From positions 3,307,022 through 3,371,021 of the forward strand of contig NW_006917091.1 of NCBI RefSeq assembly GCF_000516985.1: a stretch of 64,000 nucleotides of DNA. Direction: 5' to 3'. The notes beneath the pieces were generated by a model. The model made no database searches and had not been told where the DNA came from. It saw only the letters and a program-made list of their open reading frames with translations. Below are positions 37,348 to 49,869 of the stretch, one piece after another. The stretch is from Pestalotiopsis fici W106-1. Lineage: Eukaryota > Ascomycota > Sordariomycetes > Amphisphaeriales > Sporocadaceae. The first letter of the stretch is position 1, and the number at the start of each line of letters is the position of its first letter. Made by a program: the position numbers and the translations under genes.

Positions 37348-39915
37348 TGTTTTTCACCGATTTGACTGTCTGCGCACAGGACGACACCCATAGATTGCTG
37401 CTCTTGCTATGATGAGTGAGGCGGCAGAAAGAATATGGTATTTTGCACCCAAGTATAGGCACGAGCACCTAGTCAGTTGACCAGAAATGTGAGCATCGAG
37501 GCTATGTACAACGCATCACAGACAACGCAATAATCCATCAATGATTTCATGATGACTACACTGATCCCGGGCGCTGGGATTGATCCTTCAAATTATGCTA
37601 TCCTATGAAAAAGGATACAGCTGACAGCGTGATGGCAGCACTAATTCAGACCGGAGTGATGAATATGACTGACCGGTAAGCTCTACTCGGAGAACGATAG
37701 CGCGGGTCACATACTAATGAATGACAGGGAAGGAGAGTGCCGAGACTTTGGACTATGGTACGCACTCAGCAAGACTGCTAAAAGCCGATAGGTCGGGCCC
37801 AGATGAGCAATACGAGGGTATCACGAAACCCGAGGAGCCGCGCAAGTCATTGTGAACCCGACGGAAAGCGCGCATCGACTCGGGCGCAAGGTTTCTGATA
37901 CTCTCCGAACGACACTTATCGCCGCAAACCAATGCCACGACTGTCTAGGTTACACTCCAGACTGAATGATCGTGGCACCACATAGATCATGTTGTGCAAG
38001 AAGAGCACTATCTTCAAGAGCTGGACCAGCCTGGAGGAAACGATACATCAGATTAGCATGCATATGTACATGCAGCTCGGTACTGCACGCAAGTCCCAGG
38101 GTTGAGGGTGCATGTACAGTCTGAAGACAGTTCACGGCATACCCGCAACTGCCAATCAGTCTACCCAATAAGCCACCGCATGTTTGATCACCAGCTCAAC
38201 CAGATTCGGTACTTGTCACTTCCACGCCATGTGCGTGCTCGACAGGCGCAAGGACCCGCTGGAATTTGGATCAAGACCTCTTTAGTTTTGTGAAACGGGC
38301 CGTCCCTTTCTGTTTATCCTCAACTGCTGTCGGGAAGAATGGCCGTAGATTCCTGTCAGCCACAAATGATGACAACGACACCGATTTATGCTCCTGGAAA
38401 CGGGGCGAAGTCGCCAAAGTCGAGGATCCCACAAGAATGCCGCCTCCTTCAACCAAGGATCTGATCATGTTGTACTTACCACGTCACTGAGGATCTGGCA
38501 AAACCCAAGAAGGGGCCTCACAAGCAGCATGAAAAGAGACAACGGCTGAATGGCAATGGTTTCGCTGGCATCACTACTAGCATGGGGGCATTGGTGTTGG
38601 GTTATTCCAGGCTGCCAGCGACACATTGTGAGCGAGCGACTCGGGAGTTTTCGGGGTTAGTACACCAGTCTGGTCTACCTGCCTAGGTATGCTCCGCCGC
38701 ATCAAATAGGAGCTGCAGGAGGTTGTGACAAAAGTTTCAAAGCTCCCGAATGGCAGTGCGCGATTTCTGGCAATGTCTGCTGCAGGGGAAGGAATAAAAT
38801 CAAATTTGATACTGTTCCTGATTCGCCTGGTCAGTCGTCGGCGTCTTGTCGCCTGGCCGGTCAATATCAGCACGAGGCTTGCGGAGAGCCGTTGAATGGT
38901 GGGAATGGACATAGAAGAACACCCAGCTGGGGGCGGGCTGCGGGTTTGGGCATGCGAACATGCTTGCCCAATGTTCCGTGGCTATCCCCAATCAAGTCGT
39001 GTGGATCGGCAATAACCAAAACCATACAGGTACGTACGTAGGCAAGGCTCTGGGGATATCTACAGAGTACATTACTGACACGCAGGCAAAGCCCAGCTGT
39101 TAGCGACGTGGTGCAGTCGCGGTCCGGAAATAGAATGGTCGATGCAACAATTGCCACGACACGGAAGATCTGGAAGCTAGATCACCTGGCACGGCTCCAA
39201 TGATGCCCAGATACTAATCAATTGCATCGATGCGAAACAGGGCACATGCAAACCAGGCAAGGTCGGCATGCTACAGGACGATATACACAGTACGTCTTTT
39301 CTTTAAACTTAACCTTGCTGCTCAAGATTGAAGCTACCCCTCCCCCGCCATTCAAGCTATCTTGCTTGGTGTCTTGCATCTTGCATGATGGCGAGCTAGA
39401 TGCGCGGGCTATTATGCATCGCAGCTGAGTACCTAGCTAAATCGACATGTAGGCGCTTAATAATTCGCCAAGTATGGACGTATGAACGTTTGTAAAGAAG
39501 TTACTTTTGGCCAATGGTAACACCTTGACCATGGTTACCCAATGGTTAGGGTAAGTTATATCTGTCTAGGTCAGAAAATCCAAGCCAGTAGACTGGCAAA
39601 CAAAGCGAGTCTGGACCGCCGAAATGCGTACGGGTGACCACCGATATCGTTGCACAATCAAACGGACCACTCGTGTGCTCCCCGATGTCGAGGTCTTCAC
39701 CACGAGGATTGCGGCAATCAAGGCTGGACTCGCGTCATGCTGACTGGCAACGAATATTGAGCTGACATGCCCGAGACCTGGGTCATCGTCAGGCGCTCAG
39801 CTTTCGAAGCTTGCAAGCTGGGACGTGACATTTCCCATGACAAAGCGGATGAGCCCATGCCAGTGAGACACGGACTAGCTGATTGGAGCGGCGATCGATA
39901 ACTAAGTTACGTACA
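37348..39915. other. intergenic region
   Basis: About 2.6 kb downstream of MSH4 with no supportable gene. All frames are short, without domains or splice context. No tRNA-like or tandem-repeat structure was recognised. Confidence 0.5.
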
Positions 39916-40170
39916 ATGGACGAGTTTCTACCGCTGGGGGAACAACGCCAAAATGATAGCGGAGGGGAACTATTACTAACTGATGATGATGAATTGGAGG
40001 AGAAGGAACCAGATCGACAGTCCAGACCAAGAGCTTGGGCAAATGGTAACTTTATTGACAGGACAGCACAGCGGTTTATACTCTGGGCCAAAGAGCACGG
40101 GAATACCATGTTGCTGAAGAGACTAACCGCAAATCTAACTTTTTCGACAATACGGGATCTACTACACTAA
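39916..40170 (+). CDS. doubtful small acidic ORF, unknown
   Basis: An isolated frame of 84 residues from the ATG at 39916. An acidic stretch (LLLTDDDELEEKEPDR) is followed by a basic helix-like end (RFILWAKEHGNTMLLKRL). The composition is protein-like and AT-richer than neighbouring genes, but no family is recognised, there is no upstream exon and the surroundings lack genes. It could be the remnant of a longer gene or mobile element. Confidence 0.25.
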   Translation: MDEFLPLGEQRQNDSGGELLLTDDDELEEKEPDRQSRPRAWANGNFIDRTAQRFILWAKEHGNTMLLKRLTANLTFSTIRDLLH

Positions 40171-43100
40171 CCTAGTTTAACGACTTCCGTTGGCCTGCAC
40201 TAGAGTTTTCTGTGTAGGGCGCGAGAACCAAGCTCCACAACATGGATTCGCACGTGTCGAAAGGATGAAGGGGACGTGGATTTTTGGTGGGCAATGGGGT
40301 TTGAAATGGGCGCTGATTGCGTGCGGCAGGTCACACAAAGTTAGTTGGCAGGTCGGACTGTTTGACACGGAATGCCATCCGGTCTCAAGATCCCATTTGC
40401 AGTCGGTTCCATTACACAGAGTCGCCTTTCGAAGCCACGTTCCCAGACGTGGGGACGTGGCTCGGCTCAACGGCTCGAGAACATGTGCGCTAACAAGGGA
40501 AGAGAAAGAAAACCACCACACAAACAGACAATATAGTACCATGCTTGAGGTTTGGCAGCTTGATGTTGAACCCCCAATGTCCATGACATACCTACCTGCC
40601 TGCATGCCCACTGTACATAGCAGCCGTCGGTACCTTGGGGCATGTACGAGGTGGCCAATGGAGACAGCATGCCAAAGAGCTGGAAGATTGAGTAGGCCTG
40701 GGATTGCGCTTGGTTGGCCCGCAAGAAGCGACGTTGCCGTTTGGATCCCTGTTTGAGACCCCAAACAACCTCGACGACCCACGTCTTGGTTCAAGATGGG
40801 GCTGCGCACGGTGCGACGGTGCTTGGGGTGCCGGGAAACCAGAACTAGAACTGAACCGGCGAATTGACGAGGGAGCGAGCGAGCTTTGCAACAGGAAAAA
40901 GTGTGTGCGTGAGAAAAGTTGTCAGCCCCTGTCAATCGGCCTTGGACGCTTGCGAAGCTCTTCGGAAAGTTTCGACGAAGACATCCATCCATGCCCTACT
41001 AGTAGTGTGTAAGGTTTGTCCTGCCATAGCTGGCTCTGTTTCTTGGGCGACTGAGAGGAGAAGACTACATGTACTCGAAGTTTCCCACCTCTATTCTCGC
41101 TGTGATCTGATGACGGAGGTGGAAGCCAAAAGGAATCGTACAATAATAATACTCACTCCCAAACAACATTCGGATCCAAACCGTAGGCTACCAAAAGGAT
41201 TGTCCTTGATCCGTCCAAGCCTCCAGTCAATACAGTACGACCATCCACCAACAACGCAAAGTACCTGGACAGAACAAGAGAAGGGAGATCAGTCCTGCGT
41301 CATTCACACCTACCTATCCCGGCTGCTACCATTCCTGTTGGGAAATGCAAGTTTTCTCTTGTAAGTTGTCACTTTCTTGTTCCAAAAACAGCTTTGTTGC
41401 GAGACCTGGCCAGCATGTCAACTTGTTTGGTCTCAATACTACTACTCATTGCCGTGTTTTCGTTCATTTCCACAATTATTCCGTACGCCGGACCAAAACC
41501 TCCTTGGGTGGCATAGTTGCTGGAGCCGATAGAGCCTTCTATCAGTCGCCATGCAGGGTCAGTGGCCCACACAAGACCGATCAGTCTGCAAAGTTGTGAT
41601 ATGGGCGACTATGCAGACTTGGCAGAGTTTCCATCTTTTTCTCGTGCCTTTTCTATTATTCTGGGCTCGCTATGCAGTGTGCGTAACCTTGACGAGGACC
41701 GGCACACACTACAAGTCAGAAGCCAGAAAACCAGAAGCTGGGAGAAGATTCGCAGACAGCCACAGAGCTTCGGGGGGATATAAGATGAAGCCAGTTTTCT
41801 GACAGACAAGTTGCCATGTACAGGAGGAAACGAGAAACCTGAACAACGTCGTCATCAGAGAGAAAGTCTGAGCACGCCCTGCTGCTCGTCCTTCCCAGAT
41901 CCTGAAGATTTGTTTCAGCCAGTCCCGGCAAACCCACGGAACAAGAGCCGAACAGACAAAAAAGAACAAGCCAGCCAAGTCCCGCCCCCAGCCAGGCACA
42001 GCTTATTCTTGGATATTATTACTACTATTTGGCCACAGGAGTAGCCTGGACGAAAGCTCACCCCCCAGCTTGCACACTCACTCAGCTTACAGCTTACGGG
42101 ATACCTACATTACCTCGAAGCCCAGCCCAGTCCAGCCCAGCCTGCCTTGTCTGGCCTGCATCTATCCGTCCGGGGGTATTACATTGACTGACGTTGTTGG
42201 CGTGGCTTGCGACCACTGATCTGCCGTTCCCTCTGATCGGTAGCGCCAAATTTAGGAGCTCTCGGGGCGTTGAAGCAGCCGTGTGCCTGGGTAAAATTCA
42301 TGCCCACCTCCAGCTAAGGCACTGCACTATCCTGTACCTGTAGTAGTACATGCTACAGCTACAGCTACAACTGCAGCTACGATCACTACTACAAGGCTGC
42401 TGGTCTTTTCTCCCTGGTCATTTTTAGGATTTCCTGGGGGCTTCCTTCCAATAAGCTCTACTTTTTTGAGGTACGTATGTCCTGCAATCTGCAACCAAAG
42501 CACTGGCCTGCGCCATAGCCCAGCCAAGCACAGAGACGGTCCCAAATCCATTCATTCATCCATCCGTCCACTGCCACAAGAGAAAAGAACCAAAGGGAGA
42601 AAAAAAAAAAAAGAGCTGTCGAATTGCGCATCCATTCGCTCCGGGCCTTACGTCACAGGCGTTCCTGAATGAGTTCCTTTTTGATGCACTCACTCTCTTG
42701 TATTTCCTCTGTCTGGTTCTGTGGAACTCAATGAGCCGTCATTGGATTGCCACGAGAATCTTCCCAAGACTGCCTTGAAGTTCTATGCCTAAATGTGGAT
42801 CTTTTAAGTCGCGTTCGTGGCCCGCGCCCTGGGTCGTGGTCCTTTGATTTTTCTTCATTGGTCACCTTGACGACATCGAAACAAACGCCCAAGAAGACGA
42901 AGAAGAAGAAAAATCCAAAATAGCTAACCATGTGATTTGACCTAGACAGAGCTCTTTCTCTCACCGTCCATCTCTCCCTGTACCTTCCTAGACACAACCT
43001 TTTTTTTTATTATTATTTCCCCAATAACTTCTTCTACAATTTCAATCATAGAAAAGCAAAGAAGCACCTCCCAAGACTTTTACTTTGATCCAAGCCCCCG

Positions 43101-43434
43101 TCGTGGTCCACTCGTCGTCGGCCTAACCCACCTTACGAGCCTGGCGCAAGACCGGGTAGAAGACCCTCATTTGTGACATCAGATTCATCGATCGCATACT
43201 CCGTCAAAGAAAAAAAAAAATCCCCCGATTCCACCCTACAGTACTTGCAACACAAAAAGCTCCCCTCACCAATCAGGTCGATCATTGCCTGCCAGGAAAG
43301 GCAACTTCCTGCGTCGTTTGCGCTACACTTCTTCATCTTCTTCTTCTTCCTCTCTTTGACCCTTGGTTCCCTCTTTCATCTGTATACTAGACACATATTG
43401 GGCGTTCTTGTACTAAGAACCACGGTCGCCCATC
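40171..43434. other. long intergenic region before the trehalose gene
   Basis: About 3.3 kb. The longest frame (minus, 40177-40992) has no recognisable content. Simple imperfect repeats occur: CCCAG-type units near 42120-42150 and CTACAG-type units near 42352-42380. The last kilobase is CT-rich with A-runs (42600, 43010, 43210), as in long leaders of strongly expressed fungal genes. CCCCT, the stress-response element core, occurs at 43262. Confidence 0.5.
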
Positions 43435-46414
43435 ATGACCGTCTTCATTGCGTCCTTGTGAGTAAAATCACGCCTCTGCTCTTTTTTTCCCCTGGTGCTT
43501 CGGACTGGCAAAGCTTCAACATTGCTTCAACTACTGCCCGAGTTTCTGCTAACTCTGCACCATAAAGGTTTCTTCCAAAGACAGTCTACTTTCAGCTTCC
43601 AGATGCCCCGATAAAATCCTCAAAAGGCGGCAGACTTACCCGAGCACCCACTGCCAAGCTCAACAGCAAGAACAACCAGAGACCAACTCTCGACACCCAA
43701 CCGAGTCTATTTGCTCCCCATCCAACAAACACGCCGCCGCGCACGCCAACCGATGATGAAGCTGTGGAATCAGATGATGGACTTTTTGTAAACGAGGATG
43801 GTGTCCGCATTCACATTACTGATGATGACACCATCAGTACCGGCTTTGGGCCAACCGACAAGGAATCTCCGCTCTGGGGTGCTCGCAAGAACCAGCCCAA
43901 GTCGCGAGCTAGCTCTCCGCCTCCAGCGTCGTTGCTTGAACACTCACGAACCTTTGCCAAGGCTAAGGAATTGGGAAGGCAGGGTGTTGTACAGCCGCGC
44001 GCACAGAGAAGCGACAGCCATGACCGAGTATTTGCCAATGCAAACTGGCGCATCGTCACATCCGACCAAGGCAACGGAGGCCTCCGCAACGCTGCCGATG
44101 CTGCTAGTCGCGATGGTTACGATGCAGAGCACACCTGGGTCGGCACACTCGGAATGCCCGTGGATGCTTTGGACGCAACTCAACAGCGGGACGATATTCA
44201 CGACCGACTGGCCACCGAATACAACATGCTGACAGTGTTCCCTACGGACAAGGACTTTGATGGGCACTACTCGCATTTCTGCAAACAAATCCTATGGCCC
44301 GTCTTTCACTACCAGATTCCCGACAATCCCAAGAGCAAAGCATACGAGGACCATTCCTGGAAGTTCTACGTCAACGTGAATCAAGCATTCGCCGACAAGA
44401 TCATTAAGAACTGGAAGCGAGGTGATACCATTTGGGTTCATGATTACCATTTGCTACTTGTCCCGGGAATGGTTCGTCAGAAGATCCCCGATGCCAAAAT
44501 TGGATTGTTTCTTCACGTCGCTTTCCCTTCATCCGAAGTCTTCAGGTGCCTCGCCGTGCGCAAGGAGTTGCTCGAGGGCATGCTGGGCGCCAATTTGATT
44601 GGTTTCCAGATTCCCGAGTACACTCGACACTTTTTGCAGACATGCAGCAGACTGTTGAAGAACGTGGAAGCGACACCACAGGGTATCCAGCTCGACGACC
44701 GCTTTGTCAATGTCATGAACCACGCCATCGGCATTGACCCCGTGAGCCTCAATCATCACCGCCAGGACGCTGAAGTCAAGAAGTGGATTGATGTTATGAA
44801 GGACAGGTACAAGGACAAGATGCTCATCGTGGCACGCGACAAGCTTGATCACGTTCGCGGCGTTCGCCAGAAGCTACTGTCCTATGAGCTGTTTCTCAAT
44901 AAGAACCCTCAGTGGAGAGACAGGGTTGTCCTCATTCAAGTGGCTCTCTCCTCGAGTGAGAAGTCTGATCTTGATGCGGCTGTCAGCGACATTGTGACAC
45001 GAGTCAACTCGGCCTATGCCAACCTGGCATATCAGCCCCTCGTCTACCTCAAGCAGGATATCCCCTACTCCCAGTACCTCGCTCTGCTCACGATTGCCGA
45101 CGCCGTCATGATCACAAGTCAGCGTGAGGGCATGAACCTAACCTCTCACGAATTCCTCCTGTGCCAGGATGGAAGTATCGACGAGAAGAAGCACGGCTCC
45201 TTGATTCTGTCCGAGTTCACAGGAACATCATCGCTTTTCGGAGGCAACGAACTTACAGTCAACCCTTGGAGTTATCGCCAGTGCTCCGAAGCTATCCTGA
45301 AGGCTTTGGAAATGTCAGACGAGGAGAAAGCCATGCGCTGGGGCAAGCTATACAAGGCAGTGGAACATCACACTGGTGGCCACTGGTTTACCGAGTTCCT
45401 GAACCAGCTCGATCGCGTCTACGAGGAACAAGCCGATCACGCGCAGACTTCCATCCCACGTCTCAACTTGCAAAAGCTTGAAAAGGTCTATGGACAGTGC
45501 CAGCGCCGCCTCTTTTTCTTGGACCTTGAGGGTACATTAATTCCCAACAACCCCATGAGTTCCATGATTCCTATGAATCCCCAGGTATGTCTTGAGCAAC
45601 TGTAAATGCAAATGACTTGGCTGACACACTTTAGCGCACAATCTCGGTCCTGAATGACCTGGTTGAGGATCCCCGCAACATGGTCTACATCATGTCGGCC
45701 AGACGGCCTCAGGAACTTGACCGCCTATTCCGCTTGGTACCAAATCTCGGTCTGATTGCCGAGAACGGATGCTTCATCAAGCACGCCGTTACCGACTCCT
45801 GGGATGAGCTCGCTGACAAGTCGTCCGTATCTACTTGGAAGGCATCGGTCAATTCGATTCTCAACTACTACCTCGAGCGTACCCCCGGCGCGGAGATTGA
45901 GGAGCGCCACTGCTCTCTGGTCTTCCACTATAAGGAAGCGGAAGACTTTGCCATGGCAGAGCGCCAGGCTAGCGACTGGACTGGTCATATCAACGAATCC
46001 TGCGAGAATCAGCGAGTCCACGCTACACAGCTTGACAACTCGGTGGTTGTCGAATCCATTGATTGGACAAAGCAATCAGCCGCCGAAGTTGTCTACAAGG
46101 AGCACATTGAGAATGCGCCGTATGCCGACAAGGCTGGCCCCATTGATTTCCTCATGGTCATCGGCGACGGACGCGAGGACGAGAATGTTTTCAAGTGGGC
46201 AAACGGTCTGAAGCAGCAAAAGTCGGTGCAGAATGTCGTCACTGTTGGCTTGAGCAGTCGCAACACTGAAGCCAAGGCCACTCTCACTCAGGGTGTGACC
46301 GGTAAGTAAAAACCAATATTCATCAGTCGTATTGTTACCCAGCCAAACAGTGAGCTAACACATGCTCCCCCAGGTGTTCTCGTAACCTTGCAAAAGCTCG
46401 CCAGTCACTCTTAG
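43435..46414 (+). CDS. trehalose-6-phosphate synthase complex subunit, Tps3/Tsl1-like
   Basis: Four exons, 43435-43457, 43568-45584, 45635-46301 and 46374-46414, with introns of 110, 50 and 72 bp, give 915 residues. A 23-bp first exon encodes MTVFIASL, joining to FLPKTVYFQLPDAP. Order: disordered N-terminus, glycosyltransferase family 20 domain (about 190-620; WVHDYHLLLVPGM, REGMNLTSHEFLL, SLILSEFTG), then a trehalose-phosphatase-like HAD domain (about 655-910; IMSARRP, IGDGREDENVF). The HAD nucleophile motif reads D660-L-E662-G-T, so the second aspartate of DxD is glutamate. The GT20 part carries ARDKLDHVRG in place of the usual arginine-containing RLDYIKG loop. Both changes point to a regulatory rather than catalytic subunit, as in yeast Tps3/Tsl1. 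Trehalose protects against heat and desiccation. Confidence 0.9.
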
Positions 46415-47370
46415 ATGATCTGGATGAGCTCTACTGCCTATGCGCCGTCTGTTTGAACGGTGACGGGGTGTTTTCCTTTTATTCTTACCTCAACCACTCC
46501 ACGCAATGCTTTATTTTGATATTTGTACTCGGAAAGGGGCGACGGAGCCAGGCGTTTGGTGTTGTGGACGAGGTTTACAACAGATGCTTTATGCAATGCA
46601 TGATTATACTGATATGGCGATTATCGAAGCATTGACTAGACCAAAAATGAATGCTTTCTTGCCTGGTTTGACATTGTCATGTAGATTAGACTTGTGCTTT
46701 GGCATCATTGATGTGCCAAGCTCGGATTCAAGGCGTGCAGATGGAAGAGCCCTTCAAAGGGGTTGCATTGGGGTTTTGCAGTGAGCAAACTTACAGACTC
46801 ATCTAGACGACGACTCTCATCGGGCGAAACAAGCTATCGCTAGGTGAAAATACTTCAAGAATATGTCCTATGAATGAGAATACTGAGAATCTACTCAAGT
46901 CAAGATGACATGCAAATGATGAAAGTTCTGCCGCGACTGTGATCTTCAACAGGAACCTAAAAATGTTTTTGCTGGTGACTCTGCGCAACACAAGACTCGG
47001 ACATTAGTGATGACCGAGGGGCCAGACGGACTAGACTATCTTCCACTGACTAAGAAAACGAGCTCCGTCGTCATACATGAAATGTGCTTTTCCCTGCTGA
47101 CCGCAGTAAATAATCGAGACTTTTCGTTATATTTTCAAACGCCGCAATTAAATGAGTCATCCAAGCCTCGATTGATTCCGACTTCAGTTCGTTGAAACGG
47201 ACACAGTCGGATCTTTTCACAGTTACACCGTAGCGGGTCGTAATCAAGAAGGTCCAGCACTTGGAAAGACAGACAGCGAAACTAGAGTCTGATTATTGAT
47301 ATGTAAACTATACTCGATAGTGCCGTTACAATATGGTAATGATTGTCTGTGAACAGTAATTAGGTTGATA

Positions 47371-47390
47371 TTTTTTTTTTTTTTTTTTTT
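47371..47390. repeat. homopolymer run of 20 T
   Basis: Twenty consecutive T between an AT-rich and a GC-rich stretch. Read on the minus strand it would be a 20-A run immediately 3' of GC-rich sequence. Confidence 0.9.
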
Positions 47391-47820
47391 GGGCGCCGCG
47401 TGCTGCTATAGCATCATATGACGCCGTCGTGCGCCGTGAAGAGTGGGAAAGCCAAGAGACCAACGGTCGGTCTTACGGGGAGGCATCGGTGGGTGGGAGC
47501 GCGAATCGCCGACAGCTGAGAGCGAACGCTGCTTAGGCTTAGGTGCCGTTGGTTCATTGGCCCTGGCCAAGCAGCAAGCTGCTGGCAGCGGATCCAGTTG
47601 ACTAAGGCATGTCAGCTTAAGCGGACGGAGCTGTGCCGCGACGGGGCCATAGTCTCTGGACAGTCGCAACATTCCTGTTGCTCGCGAACGCCGTTTCTGC
47701 GCTGAGCTGAGACGGAGCACGACAATTCCACGGGGACGACCATTCGTGTGGCGTCGGACCCGAGATTGAAAAGTCAAAGCTGCCAAGATAATAAGAAAAC
47801 AACGAGACTCCTTGATAGAA

Positions 47821-47830
47821 TATATATAAA
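47821..47830 (+). promoter_or_regulatory. candidate TATA box of the FAD monooxygenase gene
   Basis: TATATATAAA, 184 bp before the ATG at 48014. Confidence 0.4.
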
Positions 47831-48013
47831 CATGTGGAACTGCACTCACTTTGCCAAACATTCCCGTGGCAAAGCATCAAACACTATCAACACAGTTGAG
47901 ACACATTCCATATCAAAACTCAATTATCCTTCAAGCACCAATTGACCAGCGAGTTTATTGGCTAGACACTTACATTATCATTTCCACCTATATACTCACT
48001 TCGAATATTTGCC

Positions 48014-49618
48014 ATGACAAATGTCGACGTTCTCATTGTTGGTGGAGGACCAACAGGCCAAACGCTAGCCCTCGAGCTATCCGCTCAGCAAATCCCCTTT
48101 AGAATCATCAACAAAGCTGCTGAGCGCTCACCATACAGCCGCGCCCTCGTGGTACAACCCAGGACACAGGAGCTGTTGAATCGCTATGGCAAGGTCCAAG
48201 AACTTCTCGACCGCGGCTTCTCGGCCCGTGTCACTACTTTTGCAGTCAAGGGCCAATGGGTCACGGACATGAGCTCGGACTGGAAAGGAATCACTACGAC
48301 GCAATTCCTCAAGCCCGTGGTGATATCGCAAGCTGATAGCGAAGAGTATCTCGACTCGTTGCTGGCAAAGCAAGGCATCACGATTGAAATGGGTATCGAG
48401 GCCAAGACCATTACGCCAGACGCCGAGGGGGTTACAGTTGTGCTCACCTCGCAAGACGGCAAGGAGGAGACCATCCGAGCCAAGTACGTCGTCGGCGCAG
48501 ACGGCGCGCACAGCAGCGTGCGGCACGCGGCCAAGTCCATCACCTTTGACGGAGACGCGTATCAGCAAGAGTTTATCCTCGCCGACGTGCGCCTCAAGTC
48601 GGAGCCGTATCCCAACGACCGAGCCTATTTTTGCATGGACCAAGGCGTCATGAACATTCTTCCCATGCAAGGAGGATATTCACGTCTCATTGTCTCGCGG
48701 CCGAACCAGCCTAGCGAAAAAGATCTGTCCCTCGAGGACTTTCAAAAGTTCCTCAACAAGGTCTTCCCAGGGACGGCAGTAGCATCAGACCCCAGATGGA
48801 TCGCCGCGTTCCACCTGCACCACCGCATTGCCAGCAACTACCGCGAGGGCCGCCTCCTGCTCGCCGGCGACGCCGCCCACATCCACTCCCCCGCCGGCGG
48901 CCAGGGCATGAACACGGGCATCCAAGACGCCATCAACCTGGGCTGGAAGCTAGCCGCCGTGCTCAAGGGCGAGAAACCCGAGGCGTTCCTGGACACGTAC
49001 AATGAGGAGCGCCACCGCGTCGGCGAGTACCTCTTGCGCAACAGCGACCGCATGTTTAGCTTTGCGTCGTCGCAGAACCCCGTCTTCTTGTTTCTGCGCA
49101 ACCTCATCCTGCCCTGGGTCCTGCCGTGGATGACCAGCAGCCCCCAGCGCGTGCTCAACGGCCTCAAGTTCATGACCCAGTTTGGCGTCAAGTACCGCCG
49201 CAGCTCCATTGTCGGCACCGCTGCCGGTTTCACGGGCCCTGTCCTGGGCGGGTTCCGCGCCCCCGAGGCGAGCCTCCGGGGTCCCGAGGGCGACGAGCAG
49301 TACCTCCAGGACCTCTTGACGCCGGGTAGTCACCATCTTGTACTCTTTTCTGGTACCGGACCCGATGCGGCTACCGAGGGCGATTTGCACCGCGCCGAGG
49401 CAAAGTTCCTCGAGGCCAGCCACACCCGGACCAAGGTCCACACCGTCTTTGCTGGTGGTGAGAAGCAGCAAATGGCGGGCTGGACAGATGTTGATGGCGA
49501 GGCGCACCGGGTCTACGGATTTGGAAGCAAGCCTGGCTACGTTTTGGTGCGGCCCGATTGCTACGTTGCTCACATTGGACCACTTGCAGCGCTAGATGGG
49601 TTGATTGCCTGGTTGTAA
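48014..49618 (+). CDS. group A FAD-dependent aromatic monooxygenase (PF01494)
   Basis: An intronless gene of 534 residues. These enzymes use NADPH and O2 to hydroxylate phenolic or polycyclic aromatic substrates. All three flavin motifs are present: the N-terminal dinucleotide fold GGGPTGQTLALEL (from about residue 10), the DG motif VVGADGAHSSVRH (about 160) and the GD motif LLLAGDAAHIHSPAGGQGMN (about 280). The C-terminal part has a thioredoxin-like tail as in the phenol hydroxylase group (SHHLVLFSGTG, GYVLVRPDCYVAHIG). The substrate cannot be told; such enzymes occur both in aromatic degradation and in secondary metabolism, but no polyketide or peptide synthetase lies in this window. A TATA-like box is upstream and the next gene converges 251 bp away. 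Confidence 0.93.
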   Translation: MTNVDVLIVGGGPTGQTLALELSAQQIPFRIINKAAERSPYSRALVVQPRTQELLNRYGKVQELLDRGFSARVTTFAVKGQWVTDMSSDWKGITTTQFLKPVVISQADSEEYLDSLLAKQGITIEMGIEAKTITPDAEGVTVVLTSQDGKEETIRAKYVVGADGAHSSVRHAAKSITFDGDAYQQEFILADVRLKSEPYPNDRAYFCMDQGVMNILPMQGGYSRLIVSRPNQPSEKDLSLEDFQKFLNKVFPGTAVASDPRWIAAFHLHHRIASNYREGRLLLAGDAAHIHSPAGGQGMNTGIQDAINLGWKLAAVLKGEKPEAFLDTYNEERHRVGEYLLRNSDRMFSFASSQNPVFLFLRNLILPWVLPWMTSSPQRVLNGLKFMTQFGVKYRRSSIVGTAAGFTGPVLGGFRAPEASLRGPEGDEQYLQDLLTPGSHHLVLFSGTGPDAATEGDLHRAEAKFLEASHTRTKVHTVFAGGEKQQMAGWTDVDGEAHRVYGFGSKPGYVLVRPDCYVAHIGPLAALDGLIAWL

Positions 49619-49869
49619 TGAGATATTTGTTTTCGATAGCATGATGGGTCTTTTGGGGAGAGAGAAAGTAGATGACGGCGTTGGTGTTCGAGTTTTCTTA
49701 GATATCCCATCTCTGCATATCATGTTGGCGTTTGGGATTCATGCCAGAATAGCACTTGTATAGTCAAATTTATAATCTGTATTAGATCAAATTTGGACAA
49801 CGTCTCCTCAATCACGCCAGATTGACCAGTTTCGGCTGAATACCTAGGCTACCAGTGAAATCGAGCCGA

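Larger units (their letters stand above)
46415..48013. other. intergenic region with poly-T tract
   Basis: About 1.6 kb. AT-rich up to 47370, then a run of 20 T, then a GC-rich stretch to about 47760, then the monooxygenase promoter with TATATATAAA at 47821. The minus-strand frame 47406-47861 lacks recognisable content. Confidence 0.5.

Noticed and set aside
40177..40992. 271-codon minus-strand ORF
   Set aside because: Composition is irregular, no domain, signal or splice structure; the opposite strand is equally open. Treated as chance.
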